Positions 1 to 8,443 of a stretch of 64,000 nucleotides of DNA are shown here, in pieces. Made by a program: the position numbers and the translations under genes. The stretch's first letter is position 1; the number at the start of each line of letters is the position of its first letter. The notes beneath the pieces are model-generated. The model was given only the letters and a program-made list of their open reading frames with translations, searched no databases and was not told the DNA's origin. Origin of the DNA: Pseudaquabacterium terrae (GTDB lineage: Bacteria > Pseudomonadota > Gammaproteobacteria > Burkholderiales > Burkholderiaceae_C); contig NZ_JABRWJ010000013.1 in the NCBI RefSeq assembly GCF_013266755.1, positions 1 to 64,000 of the forward strand, written 5' to 3'.

Positions 1-118
1 GTCACGCGCTCGATCTGATCAAGCAGATCCGGCCGTAGACAGAAACGCGAACCCAGATCTCACGCCAAGTGCCTGTGGCACAAGAACAAACTCGTTCGGC
101 GGGTGCTGGAACTTCGGC
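1..118. other. Left window edge, possible 3' tail of a plus-strand gene
   Basis: Positions 3-35 read HALDLIKQIRP followed by a TAG stop at 36-38 on the plus strand. This could be the last residues of a gene that begins outside the window, but eleven residues cannot identify it. The rest, up to the senB stop, shows no gene. If real, that gene converges on senB. Confidence 0.25.
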
Positions 119-1087
119 CTAGCTTCCGGCCGCCAGCATGTCCGCCACGAGGCGCTGCACGGCAGCGGCTTCCCTTTCCGGCGCGAAGTCCTGCGCCCGC
201 TCGGCGCACTGTCGGCGAAGCCGCGCGGCCCAGGCCGCATCCGCCTGAAATCGACGCAGTGCCGCCGCGAGGGTCTGCGCGTCGCCTGCTGGGAAATAGC
301 CCTCATAGTCCTCGCCCAGCAGGCCCACGTTGCCATCGATGCGGCTGGCGATCACGGGCAGGCCGGCGCGCACGGCTTCGATGACCACATGCGCGCCGCC
401 CTCCAGGCGGCTCATGTGCACGAGCGCCGTGGCACCGGCGATCGCGCTCAGCGTTTGATCGTGCGACAGGCCTCCCAACCACCGGTAATGCGGACAGTCG
501 GACATCGTCTGCCGTGCGGCGTCGGCCAAGCCTGGGTCGAGCGCCGCTCCGATGTGGTCGATGTGCACTCGCTCTTTCGGGTCCAGCGACCGAGCAGCTT
601 CCATCAGCGTCAGCGGGTCCTTCTCTGCGCGCAGATGTCCGACCGCGACGAACACCGGTGGCCGGTCGCCGGCGACCGCCGCGGGCACGCCGAGCGGTGC
701 GGATTGCACGATCACCCGGGCCTTGGCACGTTGCGCTCCGCTCAGGCGCATCAGCCCCAGCGGCTGCAGGACGATGAGGTGGTCTGCAAGGTCGAGCGAC
801 CGCTGAGCTTGTGGGGACGTGGCGATGTCGCGATAGAGATCGGTGCCCGTGAGCACCAGTGCAATGGGCCCTCCGGGCCGGGCAGCACGGAAGCGCTCGA
901 TCGACGGCGCGGACTTCCGCGCATGCAGCGCAATCAGCGCATCGGCTGGCTCATCCACCCACTGCTGCGTCACGCTGGCCTGCACGGCGGGTTGCAGAAA
1001 GTCCCGCCATCTGGCGGCCGTGTACCAGTTGCCGTTGTTGTCGGCAGCGGCGGCCGGTGAGACGATGATCACGCCAGGTCGGACCAT
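119..1087 (-). CDS. senB: Selenosugar synthase SenB-like glycosyltransferase
   Basis: This 322-residue protein has a GT4-like fold. The second Rossmann half carries the hinge motif GHLRAEKDPL near residue 150 and the donor-binding E-x7-E region EGGAHVVIEAVRAGLP near residue 230. There is no signal peptide. Its length and its partner gene match SenB, which joins selenophosphate to a UDP-sugar to make the selenosugar used for selenoneine. The ATG at 1085-1087 faces the senA start only about 30 bp away, so the pair probably shares a divergent promoter. The glycosyltransferase assignment is secure. SenB rests on family memory plus the SenA neighbour. No selenophosphate synthetase homologue (SenC) lies in the window. 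The alternative is an unrelated GT4 transferase. Confidence 0.78.
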   Translation of the reverse strand: MVRPGVIIVSPAAAADNNGNWYTAARWRDFLQPAVQASVTQQWVDEPADALIALHARKSAPSIERFRAARPGGPIALVLTGTDLYRDIATSPQAQRSLDLADHLIVLQPLGLMRLSGAQRAKARVIVQSAPLGVPAAVAGDRPPVFVAVGHLRAEKDPLTLMEAARSLDPKERVHIDHIGAALDPGLADAARQTMSDCPHYRWLGGLSHDQTLSAIAGATALVHMSRLEGGAHVVIEAVRAGLPVIASRIDGNVGLLGEDYEGYFPAGDAQTLAAALRRFQADAAWAARLRRQCAERAQDFAPEREAAAVQRLVADMLAAGS

Positions 1088-1117
1088 GGAGCGATCTTGT
1101 CACGTGTTAGCGAAGCG

Positions 1118-2299
1118 ATGAACGCACGTCGCCTTGCCGGGCCTGCGCTGGCCGCTGCGTTGCGCGACAGCCGGCAGCGGCTGCGGCGCCTCGTCGACGA
1201 TCTCGACGAGTCGCAGTGGCGCATCCCACACCAGGCGGGTATCAATCCGATCGCCTGGGAGCTCGGTCACGTCGCGTGGTTTGCCGAGTTCTGGACCCAG
1301 CGCGGCCCGCACCTCGTTGGCAGCGACGGCTTCGTACACGCCGCGCGGCCCGCCCGAATCGCCGGTCCCGACGAGACCTTCGATTCGGCACGATTGCCTC
1401 ATGCGCAGCGGTGGGACCTTCCCACGCCAGAGCGCGCCGAGCTGTTCGCGCGCCTCGAGGCTCAGCTCGCCGAAACGATCGCCGCGATGCCCACGGGTGA
1501 CAGCGACGCCGCGCTGTACTTCCACCGCCTCGCGCTGCTGCATGAGGACATGCATGCCGAGGCGTTCTGCTGGCTGCGGGCGACGCTGGGCTACCCGGCG
1601 CCGGAAGGTGCGCGTTTGCGAGCATTGCGTGGCGAGGGAGTGATCCGCCTTGACCGAGCAAGCACGTCCCTGGGCTACGTGGCGGACGAAGCGGGTTTCG
1701 CGTTCGACAACGAGCGACCCTCGATGGCCGTGCAGCTGGAGCCTTTCGAGATCGACAGCCGTTGCGTGACGGCGGGTGAGTTCTGTCGGTTCGTGAACGC
1801 GGGTGGCTACGACGATCCCGACCACTGGCCCGGTGATGCCGGTCTCTGGCGCCGCCAAGCGGCGCGCTCGCATCCGGCTCGCTGGCGGCTGGCAGCGCCA
1901 GGCGGCGAATGGCAGCAGCGATGGTTCGACCGCTGGTCGCCGCTCGATCCGAATCAGCCGGTGGTCCACGTCAGTGCCTACGAAGCGCAGGCCTACTGTC
2001 GCTGGGTCGGCCGGCGGCTTCCCACGGCGGCCGAGTGGGGGCACGCGGCGGCGACGCTGCCGGCTGACGCCTTCGACTGGGGCGACAGCGTCTGGGAGTG
2101 GACGGCTTCCCCCTTCCTGCCGTATCCAGGCTTCGTCGTTGGGCCCTACAAGGACTATTCGGCGCCGTGGTTCGGCGATCACCGCGAACTGCGAGGCGGC
2201 GCGTTCGCGACCCACCCACGCCTGCAGGATCGGCGCTACCGAAACTTCTTCCGTCCCGAGCGCTGCGACATCTTCGCGGGATTCCGAACGGCTCACTGA
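1118..2299 (+). CDS. senA: Selenoneine synthase SenA-like (EgtB family)
   Basis: This is a non-heme iron sulfoxide/selenoxide synthase of the EgtB family. An N-terminal DinB-like domain (about residues 5-150) supplies the three-histidine iron site, seen as His51 in ELGHVAW and His142 and His146 in LLHEDMHAE. A C-terminal formylglycine-generating-enzyme fold (about 185-393) contains RRLPTAAEW and ends FRPERCDIFAGFRTAH. Known family members couple hercynine to a thiol; SenA uses a selenosugar instead. The divergent SenB-like gene favours selenoneine over ergothioneine. ATG 1118 is chosen; a TTG at 1097 would add seven residues. The last seven bases overlap the 3' end of the convergent secreted-protein gene. 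A plain EgtB role remains possible. Confidence 0.8.
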   Translation: MNARRLAGPALAAALRDSRQRLRRLVDDLDESQWRIPHQAGINPIAWELGHVAWFAEFWTQRGPHLVGSDGFVHAARPARIAGPDETFDSARLPHAQRWDLPTPERAELFARLEAQLAETIAAMPTGDSDAALYFHRLALLHEDMHAEAFCWLRATLGYPAPEGARLRALRGEGVIRLDRASTSLGYVADEAGFAFDNERPSMAVQLEPFEIDSRCVTAGEFCRFVNAGGYDDPDHWPGDAGLWRRQAARSHPARWRLAAPGGEWQQRWFDRWSPLDPNQPVVHVSAYEAQAYCRWVGRRLPTAAEWGHAAATLPADAFDWGDSVWEWTASPFLPYPGFVVGPYKDYSAPWFGDHRELRGGAFATHPRLQDRRYRNFFRPERCDIFAGFRTAH

Positions 2300-2847
2300 G
2301 CAGGCCGCATCCGCTTCAGCTGCGTGCGGCTGTAAACCTGGAAGGGCTTGCCCGGCGGCGCCAGCTCGAAAGTCTCGACGAACTCGTCGTCGCCGGTGAA
2401 CTCGTAGGTCTCGCGCGCCTTCCAGGCGTTGTTGAAGTTCTCGAAGACCTCGCTCTCGAACACCAGCAGCGCGGCGCCCGGCTCGGACACCTGGCGGTAG
2501 GTATTGACGAAACCCTCGATGTGGAAGTGCCGCAGCACCAGCACCTTGCGCGCCTTGTCGTGGCTGAACATGCCGGTGTGCTCGTGCACTTCTCCTGCCT
2601 TGTTGCGCTCCTGCGGCGGGTAGGTCGACATGTTCGTCTCGTGGACGAAGCGGCCGCGCAGCACCTGGGCGTAGCGCCGCGACACGCTGGCCGTGCCGGC
2701 CTGGCCCTCGGTCGTACCCACCCAGTCGCCGAGCAGTCGCTGGATCGGCCGCCAAGGGTCGGCCGGCCGGTCCTGCGCCTGGCCGCACAGCGGCAACGCG
2801 GCGAGGACACAGGCCAGCGACAGGACGAGCAGGCGTAGCAGCTTCAT
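2293..2847 (-). CDS. Secreted protein of unknown function
   Basis: The 184-residue product begins with a clear Sec signal peptide (MKLLRLLVLSLACVLAALPL, cleavage probably after GQAQ). The mature part starts with WRPIQRLLGDWVGTTEG, a pattern seen in small beta-barrel proteins of the DUF1579/nitrobindin type, and then alternates short strands (RFVHETNM, VLVLRHFHIEGFV, ALLVFESEVFENF). It is likely a periplasmic beta-barrel that binds a small ligand, but no ligand can be named. It stands alone, converges on senA with a 7-bp overlap, and has no terminator of its own between the two genes. Confidence 0.7.
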   Translation of the reverse strand: MKLLRLLVLSLACVLAALPLCGQAQDRPADPWRPIQRLLGDWVGTTEGQAGTASVSRRYAQVLRGRFVHETNMSTYPPQERNKAGEVHEHTGMFSHDKARKVLVLRHFHIEGFVNTYRQVSEPGAALLVFESEVFENFNNAWKARETYEFTGDDEFVETFELAPPGKPFQVYSRTQLKRMRPAQ

Positions 2848-2916
2848 CGTGCAGTCCCCGGGATGGCGTCGGTGAACGCCAGTATGCGGCGCGCCTGCCG
2901 GTCTGCAGCCGGCGCA

Positions 2917-3702
2917 TCACATGCCGGCCCGGCGAAGCCACTCATCAAGCCGCTGGCGGTATTCGGGATGCTCCGTGCCGCCCAGGCGGTCCCACCACGT
3001 GAAGTACAGCCCCCGGTTGAAGCGGCCGTCGGCATGGTGCATGTCGTGATGCAGCGTCGTCGTCAGCCAGCGTCCCCACCAGCCGGCGAGCCAGGCGCGC
3101 GGCATCAGGTCGACGCCGGCATGTCCGAGCACGTTGCGCACGATCATGTGCACCAGGAAGATGCCGATCACCGACGGATGCAACGGCAGCACGGTCAACA
3201 CGAGCGGCAGGAACACCGCCTGGACCACGGCCTCGGCCGGCGCGAAGCTGTAGGCCGCCCACGGCGTCGGCGCCACCGATTGATGGTGGGTGCGATGGGC
3301 CCAGCGGAACACCCGGCGCTGGTGCAGCAGCCGGTGGGTCCAATAGAACCAGGCGTCGTGCAGCACGATCAACGCGGCGAGGCTTGCGATCAGGTAGGGC
3401 CAGCCATGGTCAGCAACGTCCTGGTACATGCGCAGCACGCCCGCCTGGACGCCGGCGACCATCAGCGCGCCGACGACCGAGAAGATCAGCACCGTGGACA
3501 TCGAGAACAGGAACTCGCGGCGCGGCTGGCCGGCCGCGGGTTCGCGCGTGCTCACCCGGCGGCTGGCCACCCAGTCGGCGGGCAGCAGCACCAGCACCCC
3601 GGCCAGCGTGGCGGCCGGCAACAGATAGCGCAGGAAGTCGACCAGCAGGATGCCCATCAGGGCATCGAGGCCGAACGCGTGAGTGAGGCAGACGGCAGGC
3701 AT
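2917..3702 (-). CDS. Sterol desaturase/fatty acid hydroxylase family protein
   Basis: This 261-residue integral membrane di-iron oxygenase has the family histidine clusters in order: HDAWFYWTHRLLH, HRTHHQS and HHDMHH. Four to five hydrophobic segments surround them, from the N-terminal ILLVDFLRYLLPAATLAGVLVLL through LIASLAALIVLH. Family members hydroxylate or desaturate lipid chains, sterols or carotenoids; the substrate here is unknown. The start at 3702 (MPAVCL) is chosen because upstream codons look non-coding; ATG 3657 is an alternative. It is divergent from an AraC-type regulator 155 bp away, which is a likely regulator. Confidence 0.85.
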   Translation of the reverse strand: MPAVCLTHAFGLDALMGILLVDFLRYLLPAATLAGVLVLLPADWVASRRVSTREPAAGQPRREFLFSMSTVLIFSVVGALMVAGVQAGVLRMYQDVADHGWPYLIASLAALIVLHDAWFYWTHRLLHQRRVFRWAHRTHHQSVAPTPWAAYSFAPAEAVVQAVFLPLVLTVLPLHPSVIGIFLVHMIVRNVLGHAGVDLMPRAWLAGWWGRWLTTTLHHDMHHADGRFNRGLYFTWWDRLGGTEHPEYRQRLDEWLRRAGM

Positions 3703-3857
3703 CGCAGTGCTTTCGTTGATGAGATGCCTGCACCCTAGGAACGGGCGCGCCGCACGTCGCGCCGGTTTGCTGCAGAAGCACGCCGTTTGTTGAAATCGCG
3801 CAGGCATTGCAGGATTCGGCAAGACTGCGAAGCGCCGCATCAACCATCGTCCGCCCG

Positions 3858-4919
3858 ATGCCGATTGCCCCTGTCCTCGTCCTGCGTGCGCTCGCCATCG
3901 GCGTGGCGCTGGCACTCGCAGTCGCGCTGCTGCGGGCGCCGGCGCGGGCGCGCCGGGTCCTGCTGCCCTTGCTGCTCTGCGTGATGGCCTACCTCTTGCG
4001 CGCGGCGCCGGAAATGGCGCAGGCCCCTGTTGCCGTGCTGCTGCCCCTGTCGATCGGTGCGCTGGGCTTTCCGGTGGCGTTCTGGTGGCTGGTGCGCAAC
4101 GGGTTCGAGGACAAGGCGGATGTGCCGCCGCTGGCCTGGGTGGCCGCCGGGTCGTTGCTGCTCACGGGGCTGATGCGGACGTCGCTGCTGCCGGGGGCTG
4201 CGCAAGCGGTGCCGAAGCTGGTCGCCGCGGGTTTCGTGCTGCTGGCCCTGTGGCGGCTGTGGGCCACGCGCAGCGGGGACCTGGTGGCGAGCCGGCGCAA
4301 GCTGCGCGGCTGGCTGCTCGGCTACATCGGGCTTCATGGCCTGGCGGTGCTGATGGTCGAGCTTCAACTGCAAGGCACGGCGGCACCGGCGTGGCTGGAT
4401 AGTCTCAACGTCGCGGTGATCCTGGCCGGCTTGCTGGTCGGCGCGGCCTGCCTGACCGGGGCCGATACGCGCGCGCTCGACACCTTGTTCGGCACAGAGG
4501 CCTCAGCGCAGGACAAGCCGGCGCCCGCCATGGAACCGCGGGCCGAGGCCGATGGGACGGATGCGCACCTCCTGCAGCGCCTGGAGCAGCTGATGACGGT
4601 GGACTGCCTCTACCGCGATCCCGAGCTGACGCTGGCCGGCCTCGCCCAGCGCCTGGGGCTGCCCGAGTACCGGCTGCGCGAGCTGATCAATCGCCAACTG
4701 GGCTACCGCAACTTCGCAGCCTTCATCAACGAACATCGCCTGCTCGAAGTCGAGCAACGCCTCGCCGATCCGGCCTGCGACCGCCGTCCGATCCTGACGC
4801 TGGCGCTGGAGGCCGGCTTCGGCTCGATCGGGCCTTTCAACCGCAGCTTCAAGGATCGGCAGGGCATCACGCCACGCGCATTCCGCGAGCAGCGCAGGGC
4901 GGCACCGCAGACCGATTGA
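3858..4919 (+). CDS. Membrane-anchored AraC-family regulator
   Basis: The 353-residue protein joins an N-terminal half of about six or seven hydrophobic helices (VLVLRALAIGVALALAVALL to VAVILAGLLVGAACL) to a C-terminal AraC double helix-turn-helix (about residues 245-345). Helices are visible in LTLAGLAQRLGLPEYRLREL and ILTLALEAGFGSIGPFNRSF, followed by the family signature GITPRAFR. This layout resembles membrane-bound AraC regulators that sense a lipid or envelope signal. It sits divergent to the fatty acid hydroxylase and may control it. ATG 3858 is preferred over an upstream start at 3807, because the intervening codons read as non-membrane, arginine-rich sequence. Confidence 0.82.
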   Translation: MPIAPVLVLRALAIGVALALAVALLRAPARARRVLLPLLLCVMAYLLRAAPEMAQAPVAVLLPLSIGALGFPVAFWWLVRNGFEDKADVPPLAWVAAGSLLLTGLMRTSLLPGAAQAVPKLVAAGFVLLALWRLWATRSGDLVASRRKLRGWLLGYIGLHGLAVLMVELQLQGTAAPAWLDSLNVAVILAGLLVGAACLTGADTRALDTLFGTEASAQDKPAPAMEPRAEADGTDAHLLQRLEQLMTVDCLYRDPELTLAGLAQRLGLPEYRLRELINRQLGYRNFAAFINEHRLLEVEQRLADPACDRRPILTLALEAGFGSIGPFNRSFKDRQGITPRAFREQRRAAPQTD

Positions 4920-4951
4920 GCAGCGCGGCGCGATGCCGCCGCAAGGTGTGC

Positions 4952-4981
4952 TTGCGCAAACGATCTAATGATCGTTAGACT
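4952..4981 (+). promoter_or_regulatory. Promoter and palindromic operator of the arsR-rhodanese operon
   Basis: A 16-bp near-palindrome, TCTAATGATCGTTAGA (4964-4979), lies between a weak -35 (TTGCGC, 4952-4957) and a -10 (TAGACT, 4976-4981) spaced by 18 bp. Its position suggests the ArsR-type product represses its own operon. No Shine-Dalgarno sequence precedes ATG 4988, and the predicted +1 falls close to that ATG, so the mRNA may be leaderless. Confidence 0.6.
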
Positions 4982-4987
4982 ATCGGC

Positions 4988-5641
4988 ATGAGAGAAATCA
5001 AGGACCGGCTGTACGAACAGGTCGCGCGCATCGGAAAGGCCGTGGCGAGCCCGAAGCGCCTGGAGCTGATCGAGCTGCTGTGTCAGGGCGAGAAGAGCGT
5101 CGAGCTGCTGGCGGCGCAGGCGGAGATCAGCGTCAAGCTGGCCAGCGCCCACCTGCGCGAGCTGCGCCTGGCGCGCCTGGTCGATACCCGCAAGGCCGGC
5201 AAGTACGTGGTCTACCGCCTGGCCAGCGACAGCGTGGCCGACCTGTGGGTCTCGCTGCGGGCGCAGGCCGAAGAGCGCCTGGTGGAGCTGCAGGTCGCGC
5301 TGTCGGACCTGGTGTCGCAAGGCGGCGAGCTCGAAGGCATCGATCGCAAGACCATGCTGAAGAAGGCGGCCGCCGGCGAGCTGCTGGTGCTGGATGTCCG
5401 GCCGGCCGAGGAATACGCCGTCGCCCACCTGCCGCATGCGCGCTCGCTGCCGGTGGACGAGCTGAAGAAGCGCCTCGCCGAGCTGCCGAAGGACATGCCG
5501 CTGGTCGCCTATTGCCGCGGCCCGTTCTGCCTGATGGCCAAGAGCGCGGTGGACCTGCTGCGCAAGCGCGGCTACCAGGCCTTTCATCTGAGCGATGGGG
5601 TCGCCGAATGGCGCGCCCGGGGCCTGCCCGTCACTACCTGA
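4988..5641 (+). CDS. ArsR-type repressor fused to a rhodanese domain
   Basis: The 217-residue protein has an N-terminal winged helix (about residues 5-95; VASPKRLELIELLCQGEKSV, LASAHLRELRLARLV) and a C-terminal rhodanese domain (about 115-217). The rhodanese loop YCRGPFCLMA places the catalytic cysteine at about residue 176. Such fusions act as sulfur- or persulfide-responsive repressors, in which the rhodanese cysteine reads the signal. It is the first gene of an operon with a metallo-hydrolase, an MFS transporter and a broken cysteine desulfurase, a sulfur-handling context. A palindrome overlapping its promoter suggests autoregulation. Confidence 0.87.
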   Translation: MREIKDRLYEQVARIGKAVASPKRLELIELLCQGEKSVELLAAQAEISVKLASAHLRELRLARLVDTRKAGKYVVYRLASDSVADLWVSLRAQAEERLVELQVALSDLVSQGGELEGIDRKTMLKKAAAGELLVLDVRPAEEYAVAHLPHARSLPVDELKKRLAELPKDMPLVAYCRGPFCLMAKSAVDLLRKRGYQAFHLSDGVAEWRARGLPVTT

Positions 5642-5657
5642 GCTCGAGGAGATAACG

Positions 5658-6413
5658 ATGTTCTTCCGACAACGCGCGGCCGAGCACGCCACGCTGTCCT
5701 ACCTGTTCGGCTGCGCCGGCATCGGCAAGGCCGTGGCCGTCGACGTGGTGGCCGGAGACGAGGACTGGTTCGTCGCTGAGGCGGCGCGCATCGGCGTGCC
5801 GATCTCGTACGTCATCGACACCCACGTGCATGCCGACCACCACTCCGGCGGCCTCGCGCTGGCGCGCCGCACCGGCGCGCCGTATGCGCTGCACGAGAGC
5901 AACCGCGGCCGCGTCGGCTTCGAATTCATGCCGCTGGCCGACGGCCAGCGCCTCGATGTCGGCAACGTCGTGGTCGACGTGCTGCACACCCCTGGCCACA
6001 CCCCCGACAGCGTGTGCCTGCTGGTGCGCGACCTGCGCCGCGGCGACGAGCCCTGGTTCGTGATCACCGGCGACACGCTGTTCGTCGGCGCTGTCGGCCG
6101 GCCGGACCTGGCCGGGCACGAACGCGAGATGGCGGCCCAGCTGCACGACAGTCTGCACGCCAGGCTGCTGCAGCTGCCCGTGGACCTCGAGATCTACCCG
6201 GGCCACCAGCCCGGCAGCGCTTGCGGTGCCGGCCTGTCGGGCAAGCCCGCATCGACGATCGGCTTCGAGCGGCGGTTCAACCCGATGCTCAAGTTGCCGC
6301 GCGATGTCTTCATCGAAGCGCTTGTCGCCGACATCCCGCCGAAGCAGCCCGGCAGCGATGACATCGTCGCCGCCAACCTGCGCGGCGCGCTGCCTGCAGC
6401 CGCGGCGGCTTGA
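5658..6413 (+). CDS. Metallo-beta-lactamase-fold hydrolase, persulfide dioxygenase-like
   Basis: The 251-residue protein has the metal motif THVHADHHSGG (His56, His58, Asp60, His61), the HTPGHTPDS motif with the next histidine, GDTLFVGAVGRPDL with the bridging aspartate, and YPGHQPGS with the last histidine. The GRPDL segment is typical of ETHE1/glyoxalase II-type enzymes, of which ETHE1 members oxidise glutathione persulfide. The pairing with a rhodanese-containing regulator supports a persulfide role, although a hydrolase is not excluded. The SD GAGGAG lies just upstream of ATG 5658, which starts 16 bp after the regulator stop. Confidence 0.83.
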   Translation: MFFRQRAAEHATLSYLFGCAGIGKAVAVDVVAGDEDWFVAEAARIGVPISYVIDTHVHADHHSGGLALARRTGAPYALHESNRGRVGFEFMPLADGQRLDVGNVVVDVLHTPGHTPDSVCLLVRDLRRGDEPWFVITGDTLFVGAVGRPDLAGHEREMAAQLHDSLHARLLQLPVDLEIYPGHQPGSACGAGLSGKPASTIGFERRFNPMLKLPRDVFIEALVADIPPKQPGSDDIVAANLRGALPAAAAA

Positions 6414-6417
6414 GACC

Positions 6418-7701
6418 ATGCAGTTCGGCCTGCGCGCCAACCTCGGCCAGGTGCTGCAGCAGTTGCTGCAGGTGCTGCTGGTCGGCATGACGATCGGCAT
6501 GATGCGCAACGTCGTGCCGGCGCGGGCCGAGTCCGAGTTCGGCGTGCCGCGCGGCTCGTTCATGCTGCTGGTGGCGTTCGTCGTCGCCTTCGGCTTCGGC
6601 AAGGGCGCGATGAACTTCGTCGCCGGCCGGCTGGCCGAGCGCATCGGCCGCCGCCGCGTGCTGCTGATCGGCTGGCTGGTGGCGCTGCCGATCCCGGTGC
6701 TCGTGTACTTCGCGCCGTCGTGGTCCTGGATCGTCGCGGCGACGGTGCTTCTGGGCATCAACCAGGGCCTGACCTGGTCGATGACGCAGACCGCCAAGCT
6801 CGACCTCACGCGCGCCGACCAGCGCGGCCTGGTGATCGGCTTGAACGAGTTTGCGGGCTACGTCGGCATGGCGATCGCCGCGGTGGTGACGGGTTACGCA
6901 GCGGCGCTGATGGGCCCGCGCGAGAGCCTGCTGTGGTTCGGCGCGGCGGTGATCGGACTGGCCACGCTGCTGAGCTGGCTGGTCGTGGCCGAGACCCTGC
7001 CGTGGGCGCAGGCCGAGGTGAAGGCTCCCGCGGCCACGACATCGCTGCGGCCACGTTATCCGAAAGGCGTCAGCCCGCGGCCGGGCACGGCCGAGGTATT
7101 CGCGCTGATGAGCTGGAAGGACCGTCGCATGGCCGCGCTGTGCCAGGCCGGCATGGTCGAGAAGTTCGTCGACGCGCTGGTCTGGGCCTTCTGGCCGGTC
7201 TACCTGCACCAGCGGGGCGTGAGCCTGGCGGGCATCGGGTGGATCGTCGGCCTCTATGGCTTCACCTGGGGCGGCGCGCAGTTCTTCACCGGCCGGCTCT
7301 CCGATCACATCGGGCGTCATCGCCTCAATGCGGCCGGCATGGGGGTGTGCGGCGCCGGCGTGGCGCTGCTGCCGCTGGGCAGCGGCATGGGGTGGTGGGG
7401 CGCATCGGCGGCGGTGGCCGGCCTCGGCATGGCGATGCTGTATCCCAACCTGAGCGCCGCGGTGGCCGACATTGCCCACCCGAACTGGCGCGCATCGGCG
7501 ATCGGCATCTACCGCTTCTGGCGCGACCTGGGCTACGGCATCGGGGCGCTCGGGCTGGGTGCAGCGGCTGCCGTCGGTGGGCAGATCGAAACCGCGTTCT
7601 GGTTCGTCGCGGCGGCGATGTTGCTGTCGGGCGCGGCGCTCCACCACTGGGGCGAAGAGACACATCCGCGACTGAACCCGGCGCAGCCGGCACACCCATG
7701 A
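6418..7701 (+). CDS. MFS transporter in the sulfur-related operon
   Basis: The 427-residue product has about twelve hydrophobic segments and the MFS loop motif GRLAERIGRRRVLL after helix 2, with its repeat GRLSDHIGRHRL in the second half. ATG 6418 follows the hydrolase stop by four bases, so translation is probably coupled. The upstream reading frame extends further but overlaps the hydrolase. Substrate is unknown; export or import of a sulfur compound or small organic acid is a guess from the operon. Its stop overlaps the start of the damaged cysteine desulfurase gene as ATGA. Confidence 0.83.
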   Translation: MQFGLRANLGQVLQQLLQVLLVGMTIGMMRNVVPARAESEFGVPRGSFMLLVAFVVAFGFGKGAMNFVAGRLAERIGRRRVLLIGWLVALPIPVLVYFAPSWSWIVAATVLLGINQGLTWSMTQTAKLDLTRADQRGLVIGLNEFAGYVGMAIAAVVTGYAAALMGPRESLLWFGAAVIGLATLLSWLVVAETLPWAQAEVKAPAATTSLRPRYPKGVSPRPGTAEVFALMSWKDRRMAALCQAGMVEKFVDALVWAFWPVYLHQRGVSLAGIGWIVGLYGFTWGGAQFFTGRLSDHIGRHRLNAAGMGVCGAGVALLPLGSGMGWWGASAAVAGLGMAMLYPNLSAAVADIAHPNWRASAIGIYRFWRDLGYGIGALGLGAAAAVGGQIETAFWFVAAAMLLSGAALHHWGEETHPRLNPAQPAHP

Positions 7702-8256
7702 ACCGACCGATCTACCTGGACCACAACGCGACCACGCCCGTGCACCCGGACGTGCTCGTATGTGCGCAAGGGCACGTCGATAGCGTCCATACTGCACGGC
7801 GCCGACCAGGAGCGCGGCCTGCGCCCGGGAACCGAGAACGTGGCGCTGATCGTGGCGCTGGGCGCCGCGGCCAGGTTGGCGCAGGAAGCGCTGCCCGGAC
7901 TGACCGACACGCTGCTGCAGCGCCGCGATCGATTGCATCGGCTGCTCGCCGATGCCATCCCCAGCCTGCAGCTGAACGGGCACCCGGACCATCGGCTGCC
8001 CAACACCTTGCACCTGTCCTTTCCCGGCGTCAGCGGTCGCGCACTGCTGCAGGAAGCGGCCGGGGTGGCCGCGTCGCTGGGTTCGGCGTGCCACTCGGCG
8101 AGCGATGCCGTCAGCGGCGTGCTGGCGGCGATGCAGGTCGATGCCGCCCATGCGGCCGGATCGGTGCGCCTCTCGGTCGGGCGCGCGACCTCCGAGGATG
8201 AGGTCGCGCACGCGGCCGCTGCGCTCGTGCAAGCCTGGCGGCAGCTCGCGGCGTAA
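7698..8256 (+). pseudogene. Cysteine desulfurase (NifS/IscS family) with internal deletion
   Basis: The first codons read MNRPIYLDHNATTPVHPDVL, the invariant NifS/IscS amino terminus. At about 7757 the sequence jumps to the late part of the family in another frame: VRKGTSIASILHGADQERGL, RPGTENV, then GSACHSAS with the active-site cysteine. About 200 residues are missing, including the pyridoxal-phosphate lysine, and the junction shifts frame. The 3' part is open from a GTG at 7762 to 8256 (164 codons) but could not form an active enzyme. The intact gene was the fourth member of the operon. The open C-terminal frame suggests a recent loss. Confidence 0.85.
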
Positions 8257-8443
8257 CCGGGCGCGGCTTGTCCGCACGCAGCACATGAACTGTCGGTCCA
8301 CTTGACACCTCGGCCTGCCCCACCCGCCGCCGGCGCGGACCATTGCGCTGCTTCCTTCCTCTGTGGAGCCTGGTGCCGTTCGTTCATGGAGCGCAACTTG
8401 CTTGGTATCGGCCGCACATCGTCGATGCACTACGGGAGCCGTC

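Noticed and set aside
1118-2299. Naming this gene egtB for ergothioneine
   Set aside because: There is no EgtD-type methyltransferase in the neighbourhood, and the SenB-like glycosyltransferase faces it directly.
1100-2941. 613-codon open frame on the minus strand opposite senA
   Set aside because: It is antisense to a gene with clear catalytic motifs; its product is Arg/Pro/Ala-rich with no domain, as expected for a GC-rich shadow frame.
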